Assembly (NCBI GenBank): GCA_026168455.1
Contig: CM047427.1
Coordinates: 45,424,558 to 45,488,557 of the forward strand
Length of the DNA stretch: 64,000 nt
Direction: 5' to 3'
Source: Theocolax elegans
Taxonomy: Eukaryota; Arthropoda; Insecta; Hymenoptera; Cerocephalidae
Shown here: positions 1 through 10,634 of the stretch, piece by piece
Layout: every line of letters starts with the position of its first letter
Numbering within the stretch: position 1 is the stretch's first letter
Program-made: the position numbers and the translations under genes
The notes under the pieces: generated by a model
What the model saw: only the letters and a program-made list of their open reading frames with translations
What the model was told of the DNA's origin: nothing
The model's database searches: none

Positions 1-1632
1 AAGGTTATCGTGAAAGGTGTGGCTGGACCAGCACTTAAAGTCCTTGGCCTTATCGACATTCTATTCTGCATAGAAGATCTTGATGGCAATATCCAACTGA
101 GAATTGTAGAGAATATTGAGCATTCCATCATTCTCGGTATGGATTTTCTACAACATTGGAATATGGAAGTCAAATTAGGCGAAGCTATCTGGCGTATTGG
201 CGAGAGTGATTGGAGACACTTCGTCAGAGATACAGCTCATGACATCGATTCGAGGATTTCCGCTGAATGTGCTGGTATAATTGAGATACAGGACGACCAG
301 CGGAAACAAGTCAAAGAGTTAGTTGAAAGCCTACTCTTGCCCTCGGGAGACGTCCACGGCTTCACGACGTTAACGGAGCACCACATAGAGGTTGGTGCAA
401 GACCGGTTCGGTATAAGCCAAGACGTATGTCTCCCAAGCCCTCGAATTTGCCCAGAGTGAGTTCAAAAAGATGTTTGACAAGGGCATTATTGAACCGAGT
501 GCGAGTGATTGGTCAGCTGCTCCGGTCATCGTCCGCAAGGACGAAGGAAGTTATCGCTTCTGTATCGATTTTCGAGACCTTAATGCAGTCACAAAACGTG
601 ATTCTTATCCAATTCCTAATATGGATACTATATTGGATAAGCTGCATGATGCAAGGTATATACAAAACTCGATCTTAAAAAAGCTTACTTCCAAATATTA
701 ATGGCCGAGGCGAGCCGGCATTATACTGCGTTTGCTGTACCAGGGTCGGGGCTGTGGCAGTTCACGAAAATGCCCTTTGGCCTCATGAATGCTCCTATGA
801 CCATTGCACGGCTTATAGATGAAATTTTCGGGCCTAAGGTGGAACTTCATGTGTTTGGTTACCTAGACGACTTGATCGTCATTACCGAAACTTTTGAGGA
901 CCATCTAAAATGGCTCGAATACGTACTAAGGACGTTGAATGACGCTGGACTCGAAGTGAATCGAGAGAAGTGTGAGTTTTGTTGATCTAGTATAACGTTC
1001 CTTGGGTACAAATTGGACGCGGACGGCTTGAGGCCTGATGAGGAACGAGTCGCTCCAGTCCTTATCTACCCTACTCCTCGTAATGTCAAACAGCTGAGAT
1101 CCTTTCTCGGGATGGTAGGCTGGTACTCTCGATTCATTAATCGACAAGCTGACATTAAAGCTCCCCTTACCAAGTTGCTGCGTAAAGACCAGGCTTGGGA
1201 TTGAGGCGAGGAGCAGGAGGAGGCGTTTTGTCAGCTTAGAGTTGCGTTAGCTGAAGCGCCTGTGTTATCCCGTCCAGACTTTTCTAAGCCATTTACCGTC
1301 CAAAGTGACGCTAGTGACTTAGCAATAGGTGCGGTGTTGACGCAACTGGACGACGAGGATTTCGAGCATCCGATTGTCTACGTCAGCCGATTATTAAATC
1401 GCGCTGATCGTAATTACATGACCACGGAAAAGGAATGCTTGGCTCTCATATGGGCTATTAAGAGATTGAGACCATACATTGAGGCCTATCGATTCACGGC
1501 TGTGACCGACCATAGTGCTCTCATATGGCTCAAAATTCTCAAGGAGCCGTCGGGTAGGTTAGCACGATGGATACTTGAAATGCAGCAATGGGACTTTGAA
1601 ATAGTGCATAAGAAAGGAGCCTTGCACGATGT
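1..1632 (+). pseudogene. Ty3/gypsy element 1, pol fragment (protease end, RT, RNase H)
   Basis: Broken pol gene entering from the left edge. Residues typical of the end of a retroviral-type protease (ILGMDFLQHW) come first, then an RT whose pieces include CIDFRDLNAVT, MPFGLMNAP and the catalytic motif YLDD (about 863-874), then the connection (FLGMVGWYSRFI) and an RNase H start (QSDASDLAIGAVL). The frame changes near 470-700. Stops sit at 983-985 (TGA where relatives have Arg or Gln) and 1202-1204 (TGA where relatives have Trp). The fragment stops inside the RNase H tail at about 1632, where unrelated minus-strand gypsy DNA begins. It is closest in this window to the elements at 18290-20858 and 40827-43840. 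Not functional. Confidence 0.85.
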
Positions 1633-3045
1633 CTGAGTTATAAGCATTCAAAGTTAACGGTTTTTTCGGTGAGATTTTCCATTATTTGTTTATATCTATC
1701 GTAAAAATGGCCATTGGACACTAAAACTCCGGCTTTCCGCGTGATTTTATAGTAGAAATTATATCCCAGAGTTTGGTAAGGATCGGTTTTCCAGAGGGTG
1801 TGACCTCTCCATGTAAGTACTGCTCCTATGGCGTAATTAGAAGCATCAGTTGTTAAAATGAATGGATTGTTAAAATCAGCATTTATTAATACGGGAGATT
1901 CACATAGGGCCTTTTTAATCCTTTTTTTAAGCCTTTTTAAATTAATGTAAATCGTTTAAAGGCTTAGCTTTCAGGGAGAAATCCTTAATGAACTTTCTAT
2001 AATAGCCTGCAAATCCCAAGAATTTTCTAATGTTGGAGACTGTCTTTGGAACTGGATAATTTTCTACGGATTTAATCTTTCCAGGGTCGGGTTTTACTCC
2101 GTATTGCGAAATCATATGACCTAAGTACTTGACTTCTGGTGTTAAGAATTCGCACTTTTCGGTTTGTAGTCGCAAACCAGCGGAAAACAGTCGTTCACAA
2201 AGTTTAAATACTTTATCCTTATGTTCTTCTAATGTATCGGCAAATATAATGTTGTCATCGAGGTATACGAATATTTCTATGCCTTGTAATCCTAACATCA
2301 CGTGGTCCATAAGTCTTTGAAAAGTTCTGGGGGCATTCTTAAGCCCGAAAGGCATCTTCACGAATTCGTAGTGTCCGTAAGGAGTACTGAACGCTGTTTT
2401 AGGGTAGTCTGATGGTTCCACTTCTATTTGATGAAAACCGTTGGCGAGATCCATCACGCTAAAATACTTAGAAAAATTCATCGTTTCCAGAATTTCGTTA
2501 ATTTGAGGTAGTGGGTATGAATCGTCAATGGTCTTATTATTAAGTTTTCGATAGTCTATCACTAATCTATAACGTTTTGAGCCATCTTTAGCACTCTTTT
2601 TAGGAACTATCCAAAGTGGTGAGTTCCAGGGTGAAGCAGAAGGTTGAATTACTCCGTCTTCTAACATTCTGGAAATTTGTTTCCTCACTTTCAAGTGTAA
2701 AGTTGGAGGGTAACGATATTGTTTAGTGTTTTCAGGTTTTTCATCGGTGCTTATTACCTTGTGTTTAGTGTAATGTGTAGTTGATGGACGATCGTTTTCT
2801 AGTTGGAAGAGATATGGATATGAGTTGACTATTTCGGTGATTTGCTGTATCTCTTCTTTGTTATGACTTGGTTTAATTAATTTTGCCAAGATTGCATCTT
2901 TCCTATCTTGTAAGTTTAATTTAACAGTTATATCTTCAAATTCTGAGTCTTCAAAGAATTCTTCTGAATATCCCAATTCGAATGGTGTTAACTCTTGTGG
3001 TTTCATTTCTACTTCGATTGGATCACTTCTAGTATTAATAGCCAT
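1633..3045 (-). pseudogene. Ty3/gypsy element 2, RT and start of RNase H
   Basis: Minus-strand ORF of 367 codons (3045 to 1942) with a full RT: the VIQPSASPWNSPLWIVPKK region, YRLVIDYRKLN, FHQIEVEPSDYPKTAFSTP, MPFGLKNAPRTFQRLMD and the catalytic box FVYLDDNIIF, then KYLGHMISQYGVKPDP and FLGFAGYYRKFI. After a stop at 1942 the reading continues in another frame into PFILTTDASNYAIGAVL, the start of RNase H. From about 1815 down to 1633 the predicted peptide no longer resembles RNase H, so the 3' part of pol, the integrase and the 3' LTR are missing. The style of pol and of the gag (no zinc knuckle) fits insect gypsy/17.6/297-type elements. RT looks intact in sequence, but the element is truncated. 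Confidence 0.85.
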
Positions 3046-3063
3046 TACATAACACTTTCCTTT

Positions 3064-3681
3064 TCAGTTTGTGACGGCGGCTTCACCTATGAATACTCCT
3101 GGAGGAGTTTTGATTAGTTTCATGTATGCTTCTCCCTGAATTGAGTCGGGAGTGACGGGTATATTTATTGGTATACGAAAGCGTGACGGTAATATAAACA
3201 CTCTGTTTTTGCCAGATTTAAAGGTTGTCACGTTCAACTTTGGTTTTACTTGATCACTTTTTAATATATCTGCCGCTACATTGGTGACTTCTTCAACTCC
3301 TGTTTTATCCTCAATCACGTCATTTTTTTCAAAATGGATGGGCTCTGTAGGGCGACTGATAGTCACGATAGTCTCAAAATCAAAATCTACCTTGGCTCTT
3401 TCTTTCTTTAAGAAAGGAAGTCCCAGGATTGCATCTTGATGTAATGGGCAGGTTAATGGTAATACATGAAAGATATGTTGCGAGTCTAATAACTTTAATG
3501 TAATTGCTCCCAGTGTTTTGATGGTTTGATCTGATAATCCGGTAATAGTGATTATATGACTAGTATCAATTGTTAATGAAGGTTTTATAGCTTCTCGTCG
3601 TATAACGTTGACTTCTGCAGTTGAATCAACTACAAAGTTTCCTTCTTCATTACTTAAGTCGCTGGTTTTTAATTTGATCAC
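3064..3681 (-). pseudogene. Ty3/gypsy element 2, aspartic protease domain
   Basis: Minus-strand ORF of 205 codons just upstream of the RT ORF. It has the fold signature of a retropepsin: FVVDSTAEVNVI near residue 16, then a long beta-rich stretch, and AILGLPFLKK near residue 90. The catalytic triad would normally be Asp-Ser/Thr-Gly; here it reads Asp-Ser-Thr, so Gly is replaced and the protease is probably dead or miscalled. It is separated from RT by 18 nt with a frame change, consistent with a fragmented pol. The C-terminal 100 residues are a linker without a clear domain. Confidence 0.7.
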
Positions 3682-3740
3682 TCTGCATTTGCCGATGGAG
3701 TTTCCAATGCAGTATATTCTGTCGCTTGCGCGAAGTGCAC

Positions 3741-4392
3741 TTAAGCGCGTGGGTTTTGCGGGTTGCTCATTGTTGCACTCTGACGACGAGCCCCGGTGTA
3801 GTTTAAATGCTCAGGTTTGTTATTTGGATTTAATTTTGCTAGTTGATATTCAGCTGAAGTTACTGGTATAGCGGGTAATGCATTATGTCCCATGTTAGGA
3901 TTATGGAAAAAGTTAGAATTGAAGGGTTGTGTCATAGGTTGTTGACACATCACATAATATGTTGGTTGCATCGACAGACTCTGTTGGTTGAATGGTTGAT
4001 TAGGCGTGACCGGGATTAATTGGAAAGCTTGTTGGTTCATTAAGTTTAAGCCGAAAAATGGTTGATTTTGGATCGGTTGCATTGCGGAATTAGCCATATT
4101 ATATGATTGTTGGTTAGCGTGACTTTGATTTCCATTTGTCATTTCGTTTCTTCGAAACGGTAAATTCGGTCTTTTTAGTATGCTACTTGGTTGATCATTT
4201 GTGAGATTTTTGAGTAGTGTTGACATCTGTTGTATTTTCTGCAAATTTAGAACTATTTCCATAACTTAATTGTGGTGGAGCGTTAATCTTTCCATCAGCA
4301 GTTATACTAGTGCGTGGGTAATTTGTGTCGCTCCTGTTGTAGTAATAAGGGACATTTTGGCGTTGAAAAATTGTTGAATCGTTCATATCCAT
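3741..4392 (-). pseudogene. Ty3/gypsy element 2, Gag C-terminal / linker region
   Basis: Two overlapping minus-strand ORFs (4392-4195 and 4262-3741) in different frames continue between the gag ORF and the protease. The larger is strikingly rich in Asn, Gln, Pro and Met (repeated NQQ, QPF and QPM motifs) and has no CX2CX4HX4C zinc knuckle. Low-complexity N/Q-rich Gag tails without a knuckle are usual in insect gypsy-like elements. The frame break at about 4200-4260 shows decay, or possibly a programmed shift. No enzymatic role is visible. Confidence 0.6.
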
Positions 4393-4401
4393 TCTTTTAG
4401 C

Positions 4402-5187
4402 TTATTGAACACGATCATAGTCTTGTTTGGTATCTTGAATATTTCTAGGCATAGTATCACGCATGTAACGTACATAAGAGGGATCTCCCCCCATTTCTTT
4501 TTGAATCTTTTCTAAACCAATGGCTACTTCCATCGCCTCACTTAGTGTCTTGGGTTTATCTACCGAAACACTGAACTTCCATTCGTCGGGTAAACCTTTC
4601 ATAAAATATTCTTTTGCAGCATGATCCATATACGGTTTTACTTCGTCTGGATGTCGATGTAATTCATCTCGGCCTTTGGATAATGTTTGGTTTAATAATG
4701 ACATTAATCGGGCGTGAAAGTCCGTAACGCATTCGTTATGTCGCATTTGGATGGTTGCTAGTTCGTGCAAAAGTTGTCCATAAGATTTTATAGGTGCGTA
4801 TAATTTCTTTGAATGATTTGCTAACTCGTCAACAGTTTGTATGGGTACACTTCTTAACGACTCGCGAGCTTTTCCTTTAATGTTTGATATTACGCTGCGT
4901 AGATATAACCCTTCTTGAGTAGAAGTCAGAAATTGTTGCCCGCTTTCTACATCTTGTAAAAATTCTTTTAGAGGCATGTTATACCCATCGAAAAATGGAA
5001 TATGTGCCACAGCTGATTGTAAAGCATAATTGGTACACATGTTTATTAATGTGTCGTTCGATAGACTCAGAATGTTCATATATAATCTGGTCTGATTTAC
5101 ATCAAAATCAGCGAACCTTTCTCCTTCCTGAGGTACGTTATTCGATCCCATTGTTGGAGTATGTGTAGAGTTGTTGTTTGTTGCCAT
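4402..5187 (-). CDS. Ty3/gypsy element 2, Gag protein
   Basis: Open frame of about 261 codons. The longest ORF extends upstream to 5313, but its first codons are the primer-binding site and leader, so the Met at 5187 (MATNNNSTH...) is the better start. The protein has the helical capsid pattern of insect gypsy-like Gag: IPFFDGYNMPLKEFLQDVES, followed by a long helical domain with KGKARESL, HELATIQMRHNECVTDFHAR and EYFMKGLPDEW. No zinc finger is seen. The reading frame is intact, the best preserved part of this element. Its role would be particle assembly with the element RNA in the cytoplasm. Confidence 0.75.
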   Translation of the reverse strand: MATNNNSTHTPTMGSNNVPQEGERFADFDVNQTRLYMNILSLSNDTLINMCTNYALQSAVAHIPFFDGYNMPLKEFLQDVESGQQFLTSTQEGLYLRSVISNIKGKARESLRSVPIQTVDELANHSKKLYAPIKSYGQLLHELATIQMRHNECVTDFHARLMSLLNQTLSKGRDELHRHPDEVKPYMDHAAKEYFMKGLPDEWKFSVSVDKPKTLSEAMEVAIGLEKIQKEMGGDPSYVRYMRDTMPRNIQDTKQDYDRVQ

Positions 5188-5295
5188 TTTAACAATTAAT
5201 CTAAATTGTATAGCTTCTAAAATTAATGATAATTTAGGTGACTCATTGATAACTCGATTAAAAATTAAATAGTTATTAAGAAACAAATAGTAGTT

Positions 5296-5315
5296 CCCCA
5301 CAATGGATGCCAAAA
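5296..5315 (-). other. primer-binding site of Ty3/gypsy element 2
   Basis: On the minus strand, directly after the LTR end (...cataaca, then tt), the sequence TTGGCATCCATTGTGGG occurs. It starts TGG as tRNA 3' ends require and lies at the expected place between LTR and gag. The complementary tRNA was not identified. Confidence 0.5.
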
Positions 5316-5953
5316 TGTTATGACCCGGCTTATCAAGACGGTGTCAGGCGTGAGTAGTTCACCTTAACATTGAATTATTTTTATTTTAATGTGAAACTAC
5401 TGTCAGCTCCGGAGCCTCTTAGTTCTGATAAGTCACGATTATGGTGTGTCACGCTTTGTATATTATGCGTAACGTAACTCTTGTATATTTCGCGTCACAT
5501 AACGTTTGTGTATTACGCGTCACATAACTCTTGTATATCACGCGTCACGTAACTTTTGTGTATTACGCGTCACGTAACTCTTGTATATCACGCATCACGT
5601 AACTCTTGTATATTACGCGTCACGTAACGTTTGTCACATGTGGTAGATGATGTTGTAGTTACGCATTACGTCACGCTAGTCATACAACGTATAACTAGGT
5701 TCCCTCGACATTATATGTAACGCTACTCTAAGTTGTTATGTATGTTTGCAAGCGTCACGCGTAACGTTCCAATAGGCGTAACTTTATGAAGTCGACGATT
5801 CGGTACTTACGTGTAAATGATGCGTGACGAATCCTGTGTTAATACTTCTTGATGAAGATATTGTGTTTGTCAGTTTCTTTAGGTTTATTTAATGAAATTG
5901 AGATAGCAGTTTTGTGTTTATTTGATTATTTATTTAATCCTTTTATTCTAACA
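5316..5953 (-). repeat. 5' LTR of Ty3/gypsy element 2 (candidate limits)
   Basis: It begins (plus coordinates) TGTTA next to the primer-binding site. A matching TAACA occurs at 5949-5953, giving a 638-bp LTR with 5-bp inverted ends. The inner edge is well supported by the PBS; the outer edge is inferred only from the inverted end. It contains the 25-bp tandem array at 5459-5633. Confidence 0.55.
5459..5633. repeat. 25-bp tandem array, seven copies, inside an LTR
   Basis: Seven consecutive 25-bp units of the form TATATTACGCGTCACGTAAC plus five more bases (CTTTG-like). They differ at a few positions and keep the CGCGTCACGTAAC core. Looser copies of the core recur around 5650-5680 and 5745-5770. 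The position in an LTR suggests an enhancer-like array, which is inference. Confidence 0.9.
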
Positions 5954-6289
5954 TAAGATTAAAAACTAAACGGATAGTCTCCGTGGCCAAATTCGAGTTT
6001 TATATTCTCTAAATACAATTCTAGGTTTTATATATTTTTCTAGAGACCTTGGTGAATCTCTGTTAGAAAAATATTGCACGAATAAATTTATACAAATCTA
6101 ACTACTCGTTTAGAAACCTTGGTGAATCTCTAAATTCAAGTAGCCTCCAAATGATCTATATATCTTATATCACGATTAGCTTAAAAGGGCAAGCATGTGG
6201 ACGATCTCTTATACTTTAAGCTTTTATATACTTTTTAAATTCTGTATATGAATTTCACAATATACTTACGCCGGAATCTAGAACGGCGG
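5954..6289. other. AT-rich stretch, no gene
   Basis: No coding signal. A short motif, CCTTGGTGAATCTCT, occurs twice about 70 bp apart (near 6047 and 6117), each time preceded by AGA and forming an imperfect palindrome. Otherwise nothing recognised. Confidence 0.5.
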
Positions 6290-6642
6290 GCACTTCGCTC
6301 AGAATTCATATAGTTTATAATTTACAGTTAACATTTAATATGTCTCTATTATTTTTATTATTTTTATTCTGATTTCATTACACTAAATTTTGGTAAAAAC
6401 TTTTCATTATAAATTATAATCGTATTTAAAACAAATTAAATTTTTGGTATAAAACCCAATACACTATAGCAGTACCTCCAAGGTGTTGCGTGAATCTGTT
6501 TAATTTTTAAGCTGTCCATGGTAGTGAAAAAATAATATAATTTAAAACATTATTTTAATAAATTAATTACAAAAAACCTTTTTCGAAATTAAAAATAGGG
6601 GGTTGGCGCGCGAAGCGCGCAGTGCGGCGCAGCCCCCCTAGT
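6290..6642 (+). mobile_element. Helitron-like non-autonomous element, 3' part
   Basis: About 350 bp shared, in inverse orientation, with 32815-33165. The end is GC-rich in an AT-rich setting, with a hairpin GCGCGCGAAGCGCGC, then a second GC-rich block and the terminus CCCCCCTAG followed by T. A hairpin followed by CTRR (here CTAG) is the Helitron 3' signature. The 5' TC end is not located and no Rep/helicase is present, so the class is an inference. Confidence 0.45.
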
Positions 6643-6654
6643 ATACATATATAA

Positions 6655-7060
6655 ATTTTGAGAACAGGCTGAAAATATCATCCAGAAATTAGGAAAAAAT
6701 TTTTAAGTGTTAAAAATAATTTGACTAAGAGTTTTTCCACCGTGAAAAATGGAAATTTTTCAATTTTTAAAACAAAATTGCTATTTTTAAAGCCATATAT
6801 CTCAAAATCTATTGATTTTTTGAAAATACATTACATACAACTTTTGTTTAAAAATAAAGAACTTATCTACCCAGTCTGCAATTCTTAAAATTGAAATCTC
6901 GAAAAAATTGGTTATCAAAAAAAGGCAACCACACCACAATTGATTTTGATCTAACGCCGCTCAAAAGATCACATTTTTGAAGAGCTTTCGAATGGCGGTG
7001 GTTTCATTATTGGCCAAGATCGCTGGTGAAAGTTATGCCATAAATTACATCAAAATTAGT
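6655..7060 (+). mobile_element. MITE-A family fragment
   Basis: Starts near TTTTGAGAACAGGCTG and matches the copy at 34753-35000 in its first half and, inversely, the copy at 56520-56960 in its second half (including the segment around GGCGGTGG and TTGGCCAAGAT). The terminal inverted repeat seen on intact copies is missing here. Non-coding. Confidence 0.7.
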
Positions 7061-7089
7061 GACTTTATGAGGTTTATGAGGTTTACATA

Positions 7090-8300
7090 GACACAATTTT
7101 ATACAAAAAATTAAAGACGTAATTATACCGAAAGGTTTTTCACTTATTAGTCCAGATATTCAATCATTGTTTACAAATATAGGCAGCTCTTTAGTAAGAA
7201 TAAGTATTGAAAAAAGATATAATCAAATTACAACAAAGTCAGAAATTCCAATTGACGAAATAATTAACGCTTCCGATTTTCTCATGAACAACACGTATTT
7301 TCAATTTCACAATAAGTTTTTAACAGACCTATGGCCTACCGATGGGTGCAGCAACGTCATGATCAATTACTTGCGGATATCGTAATGGAAGATTTAGAGA
7401 TTATAGCAATTAAGTTTTAAACCTATTTTTTATCCCAGATATGTAGACGACATAATAACTTGTATTCCTACTAATGAAATTAACGAAATTCTATTAATAT
7501 TAAATTCAGTTGATCAAAAACTAAAGTTTATTTATGAGATAGAAGAGAATAATAAAATTAATTTCGTGGACAAGATATTAAACAAAAATGGTAATAAAGT
7601 TATATTTGATTTGTACGCAAAACCTACTATTTCTATATGGTTTTTAAATTTTGAATCAGCACATTCTATATCACAAAAAATTGCTGTGGTCTATAACTTA
7701 ATGACAGAGCAACAAACTCTTCAAATAAAAAAATTCCATCATAATAATATACATAAAAAAAAAATATCTACTAAAAAACAATTATCCCGAATTTTTTATT
7801 GAAAAATACATTAAAAAACGTCTTTTAATCTTAAGCAACAAACATAATAATTAAAACAAAAAAGAAAATAATAATTATAAACTAGTCCTTACATTGCCAT
7901 ATTCTAGAAACCTTTACGAATAAATGTCAACTAATTTAAAACAGCACGGAATAAAACTATCTCATCTGTAGAAAAAATTAAAAAATATCATAATTAAAGG
8001 CAAAGGCAAAACAGTTAAAAATACTCTAAATAATGTTGTATATAATTACATTGTGTTGACTGCCACGCTTCTTATGTTGGACAAACTTTTTTATTGATCT
8101 TGAGGGTCAGCATTTAGATAAATAGAGCACTTCATTTAACGTAAGCACAACGATTCGTCTGCTAGATTCGCACTACTTTGTTAATAAAGAACCAATTAAT
8201 TAAAAGAATAACAACCCTGCTGGAAATGCTCAGTTAATTCCGATTTATACTGACAATTTTAGAGTCTTCGATTATCTAAATTAATCGGTTTACATCGATT
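7090..8300 (+). pseudogene. Penelope-like element, reverse transcriptase and GIY-YIG remnants
   Basis: Several frames are needed, but the order of motifs is diagnostic. IKDVIIPKGFSLISPDIQSL leads into FTNIG (about 7110-7180), then IPIDEIINASDFLMNNTYF and FHNKF (about 7248-7320), then a degenerate PTDG (where PMGS is usual), YVDDI (about 7440-7455, the catalytic box), then NFVDKILNKNGN and the KPT...FLNFES motif (about 7620-7660). Further on, CVDCHASYVGQT (about 8057-8095) is the C-x2-C and YVG-Q/T core of the GIY-YIG endonuclease carried by Penelope-like elements. Known: RT plus GIY-YIG is the hallmark of this class, which primes reverse transcription at nicked targets. Frameshifts and stops make it inactive. 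It may be the mobilising partner class for the hammerhead repeats in this window. Confidence 0.8.
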
Positions 8301-8459
8301 AATAAAGATGCCATTGTATGTCGATTCTACTCGGATTCAGTCGAGAATATGATATTGTTTGGGGTTATGTAATTAAAATCTATCCGCAATAATCGGTTAT
8401 ATATCGGTAATCTACAACGTCATTCTTAAGTATGGTTTTTTACTAATTTAGTGAGAATT

Positions 8460-8980
8460 TAATCTTTAATTTGATCAATCAAAATTTTAAATTGCACCAA
8501 ATTTTGGGTACACATTGCAAATGTTTTTCAGAATACAGAACAAAATTTTTAGGTACTGGAATCTATTTGCTCAAAAGGAATTCTAACCTCAAAAAGTGAA
8601 TTTTTCCACGTTCTTTTTTAACACCAGCTGGTTTTACCGCTATTTAACTCAAAATCTATCAACTTTTACTATAGAACATTATTTGTAACATTCGTTGCTA
8701 ATTATGTCTAGAATTTATTCTTTGGGTTAGAATTTATAAACTCAAGTTTAATGTTACATAAACTACATGTCAATATTCAACTTAAAAAAAGTGTAAGTGC
8801 GCTACAGTTGATTTTTTTATCCAAAAGTCTAAAAAAAAGCTTGAAACAATACCTTTCAAATGGTCTGTAGCATTTTTATGGCATTCAATTCTGTAAAAAG
8901 TTATGATAATTTAAAGAAACGCGAAATTTTTTTAAAAATTTAAATGGGAATTACCATGTTAATTTTTGTGACTTTTTTCT
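8460..8980 (-). mobile_element. MITE-A family fragment, inverted
   Basis: Reverse complement of the right half of the intact copy at 34702-35545 (shared landmarks: GGTGCA-ATTTTGGGTACACATTGC in split form, and ATGTCAATATTCAACTTAAA). The outer inverted repeat is not recognisable. The Penelope fragment lies between this piece and the one at 6655-7060. Confidence 0.75.
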
Positions 8981-8998
8981 CTTTCTTTATATAATAAT

Positions 8999-9000
<2 letters not shown>

Positions 9001-9045
<45 letters not shown>
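9001..9045. repeat. (TA)n microsatellite
   Basis: An uninterrupted TA run of about 22 dinucleotides next to the MITE-A fragment. The same association recurs at the intact MITE copies. Confidence 0.95.
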
Positions 9046-9049
<4 letters not shown>

Positions 9050-9684
9050 TAGTTGATAAGTATGTATATAAGTCAAATATAGTTGATTGACACTTGAAAA
9101 TATAACAATTATTAAAAATATTGCGGAATACGTATTACAAAGAGGTATATCTTTGCATCACGAAAGCAAAAGTTTGTGAATATTTTATTGCACCTCTAAG
9201 TCACTTGGTAATTCACATAAATAACGACTGTAATGTATATCAATAGCATAACTTTGAATTCAACCTCTTTAAGTGCTACAACGCTGTATCGCTCAAAATT
9301 TTCGGATTGTATTTTTTTTATATTATCTACATAAAATCGCTTATCTTCAAACACATTAATTGGTGAAATTTGAAAGTAACATTTTTTATCAATATATAAA
9401 ATAATTATAATCTGCCCATACTTTGAAGATATTAATTTTACGCTACAATTATGAGTACGTTGAGCCCGCTAATATTCCATGCTATGAAAATCTTTATGTT
9501 TATAAATGCATTTATTATAAACTTCCAAACGTGTAAAACAAACACATAAAAAATATACGTAAAAGACGCGAAGAAGACGTTGTTCTGTCATATTCACTTT
9601 TATTTTACGTGTTTATTTCACGGGTTTTTTTACGAAATTTTTACGCTTCTTTCACTTGTATATATCACGTGTATTTTTCAACAG
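9046..9684. other. AT-rich stretch, no gene
   Basis: No ORF of note, no similarity to other parts of the window, no RNA gene seen. Confidence 0.5.
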
Positions 9685-9803
9685 GGCCGATTTAGAGTTA
9701 CCATTTAGGAATTTTCTGTCCTCTATTATCTAATGTAAATGTGGTCGTACTGTGTGAGTGCAACAAAGAAAAAATACCTCTATCTGGCAACACTGGGCCG
9801 ATT
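9685..9803. mobile_element. hAT-type MITE with 8-bp target duplication
   Basis: A 103-bp element (9693-9795) with imperfect inverted ends (right end reversed: CAGTGTTGCCAGATAGAGG; left end TAGAGTTACCATTTAGG). It is flanked by a perfect 8-bp direct repeat, GGCCGATT, at 9685-9692 and 9796-9803. An 8-bp duplication with CAG-type ends is the hAT signature. A second copy is at 59540-59636. Confidence 0.8.
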
Positions 9804-9960
9804 GCAGTGGACTAAAAATTTTTATATTAATGGTTTTCATATAAAAATAAATCGCCTTTGTAAATTCTTCAATCAATATTAGATTACGTAAATTTAAATA
9901 TTCCGATAGGGATAATAAAACACAATCTCGGGTTCCCGTTTGTGCAACGTCATTACTTAC

Positions 9961-10634
9961 AAGGGGAGTACATGACCTCCGGGAAACGGAACTCATCCTA
10001 ACTTTGGTATGTCTTTTATAATATAAAAATATGAAGAAAGCCAAGTTATCTCTTGCCAATGGCCACTTTTACGGAAGTTATTCGACATCCAATAATAATA
10101 GCAGTAAAACATACTTCCAATTCGGTCGCTTATAACTCAAAAACAAATAAAGATAAACAATCAAACCAAAAACCGGAAGAAAGTTGAGTTCAAGTAGATA
10201 TCGTTTAAAAAAAAGAAGCTCAAATTGCTTAATTTGAAGCAAAGTTATGAAGAAAATAAGAAATTGAAGATTATTAAGCCAAAAGAAACAATAAATTTTT
10301 CTTATTAAATTTTGGCTTAATAATCTTCAATTTCTTATTTTCTTCATAACTTTGCTTCAAATTAAGCAATTTAAGCTTCTTTTCTTTTAAACGATATCTA
10401 CTTGAACTCAACTTTCTTCCGGTTTTTGGTTCGATTGTTTATCTTTATTTGTTTTCGAGTTATAAGCGACCGAATTGGAAGTATTTTTTACTGCTATTAT
10501 TATTGGATGTCGAATAACTTCCGTAGAAGTGACCATTGGCAAGAGATAACTTGGCTTTCTTCATATTTTTATATTATAAAAGACATACCAAAGTTAGGAT
10601 GAGATCCGTTTCCCGGAGGTCATGTACTTCCCTT
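9961..10634. mobile_element. foldback element 1: 324-bp inverted arms, 25-bp loop
   Basis: The left arm 9961-10284 and right arm 10310-10634 are near-perfect reverse complements with only a 25-bp centre. The ends are AAGGGGAGTACATGACC and its complement. No coding capacity; the ORFs crossing it are palindrome artefacts. A second, right-truncated copy lies at 57407-57995. Flanks show at best a poor 9-bp duplication, so the transposase class is unknown. Confidence 0.88.

Noticed and set aside
1633..1815. Continuation of RNase H of element 2
   Set aside because: The translated sequence after GAVL does not follow RNase H motifs; treated as unassigned junction sequence.
5459..5633. CRISPR-like array
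   Set aside because: Units are contiguous 25-bp tandem repeats without spacers, in eukaryotic LTR DNA.
6474..6500. CCTCCAAGGTGTTG as a possible last lysozyme exon (GG-Y/H-like)
   Set aside because: The same sequence occurs in the repeat copy at 32975, so it is part of the Helitron-like repeat.
10402..10602. 66-codon ORF with hydrophobic stretches
   Set aside because: Lies wholly inside the right arm of a palindromic foldback element; the same sequence read backward is in the left arm.
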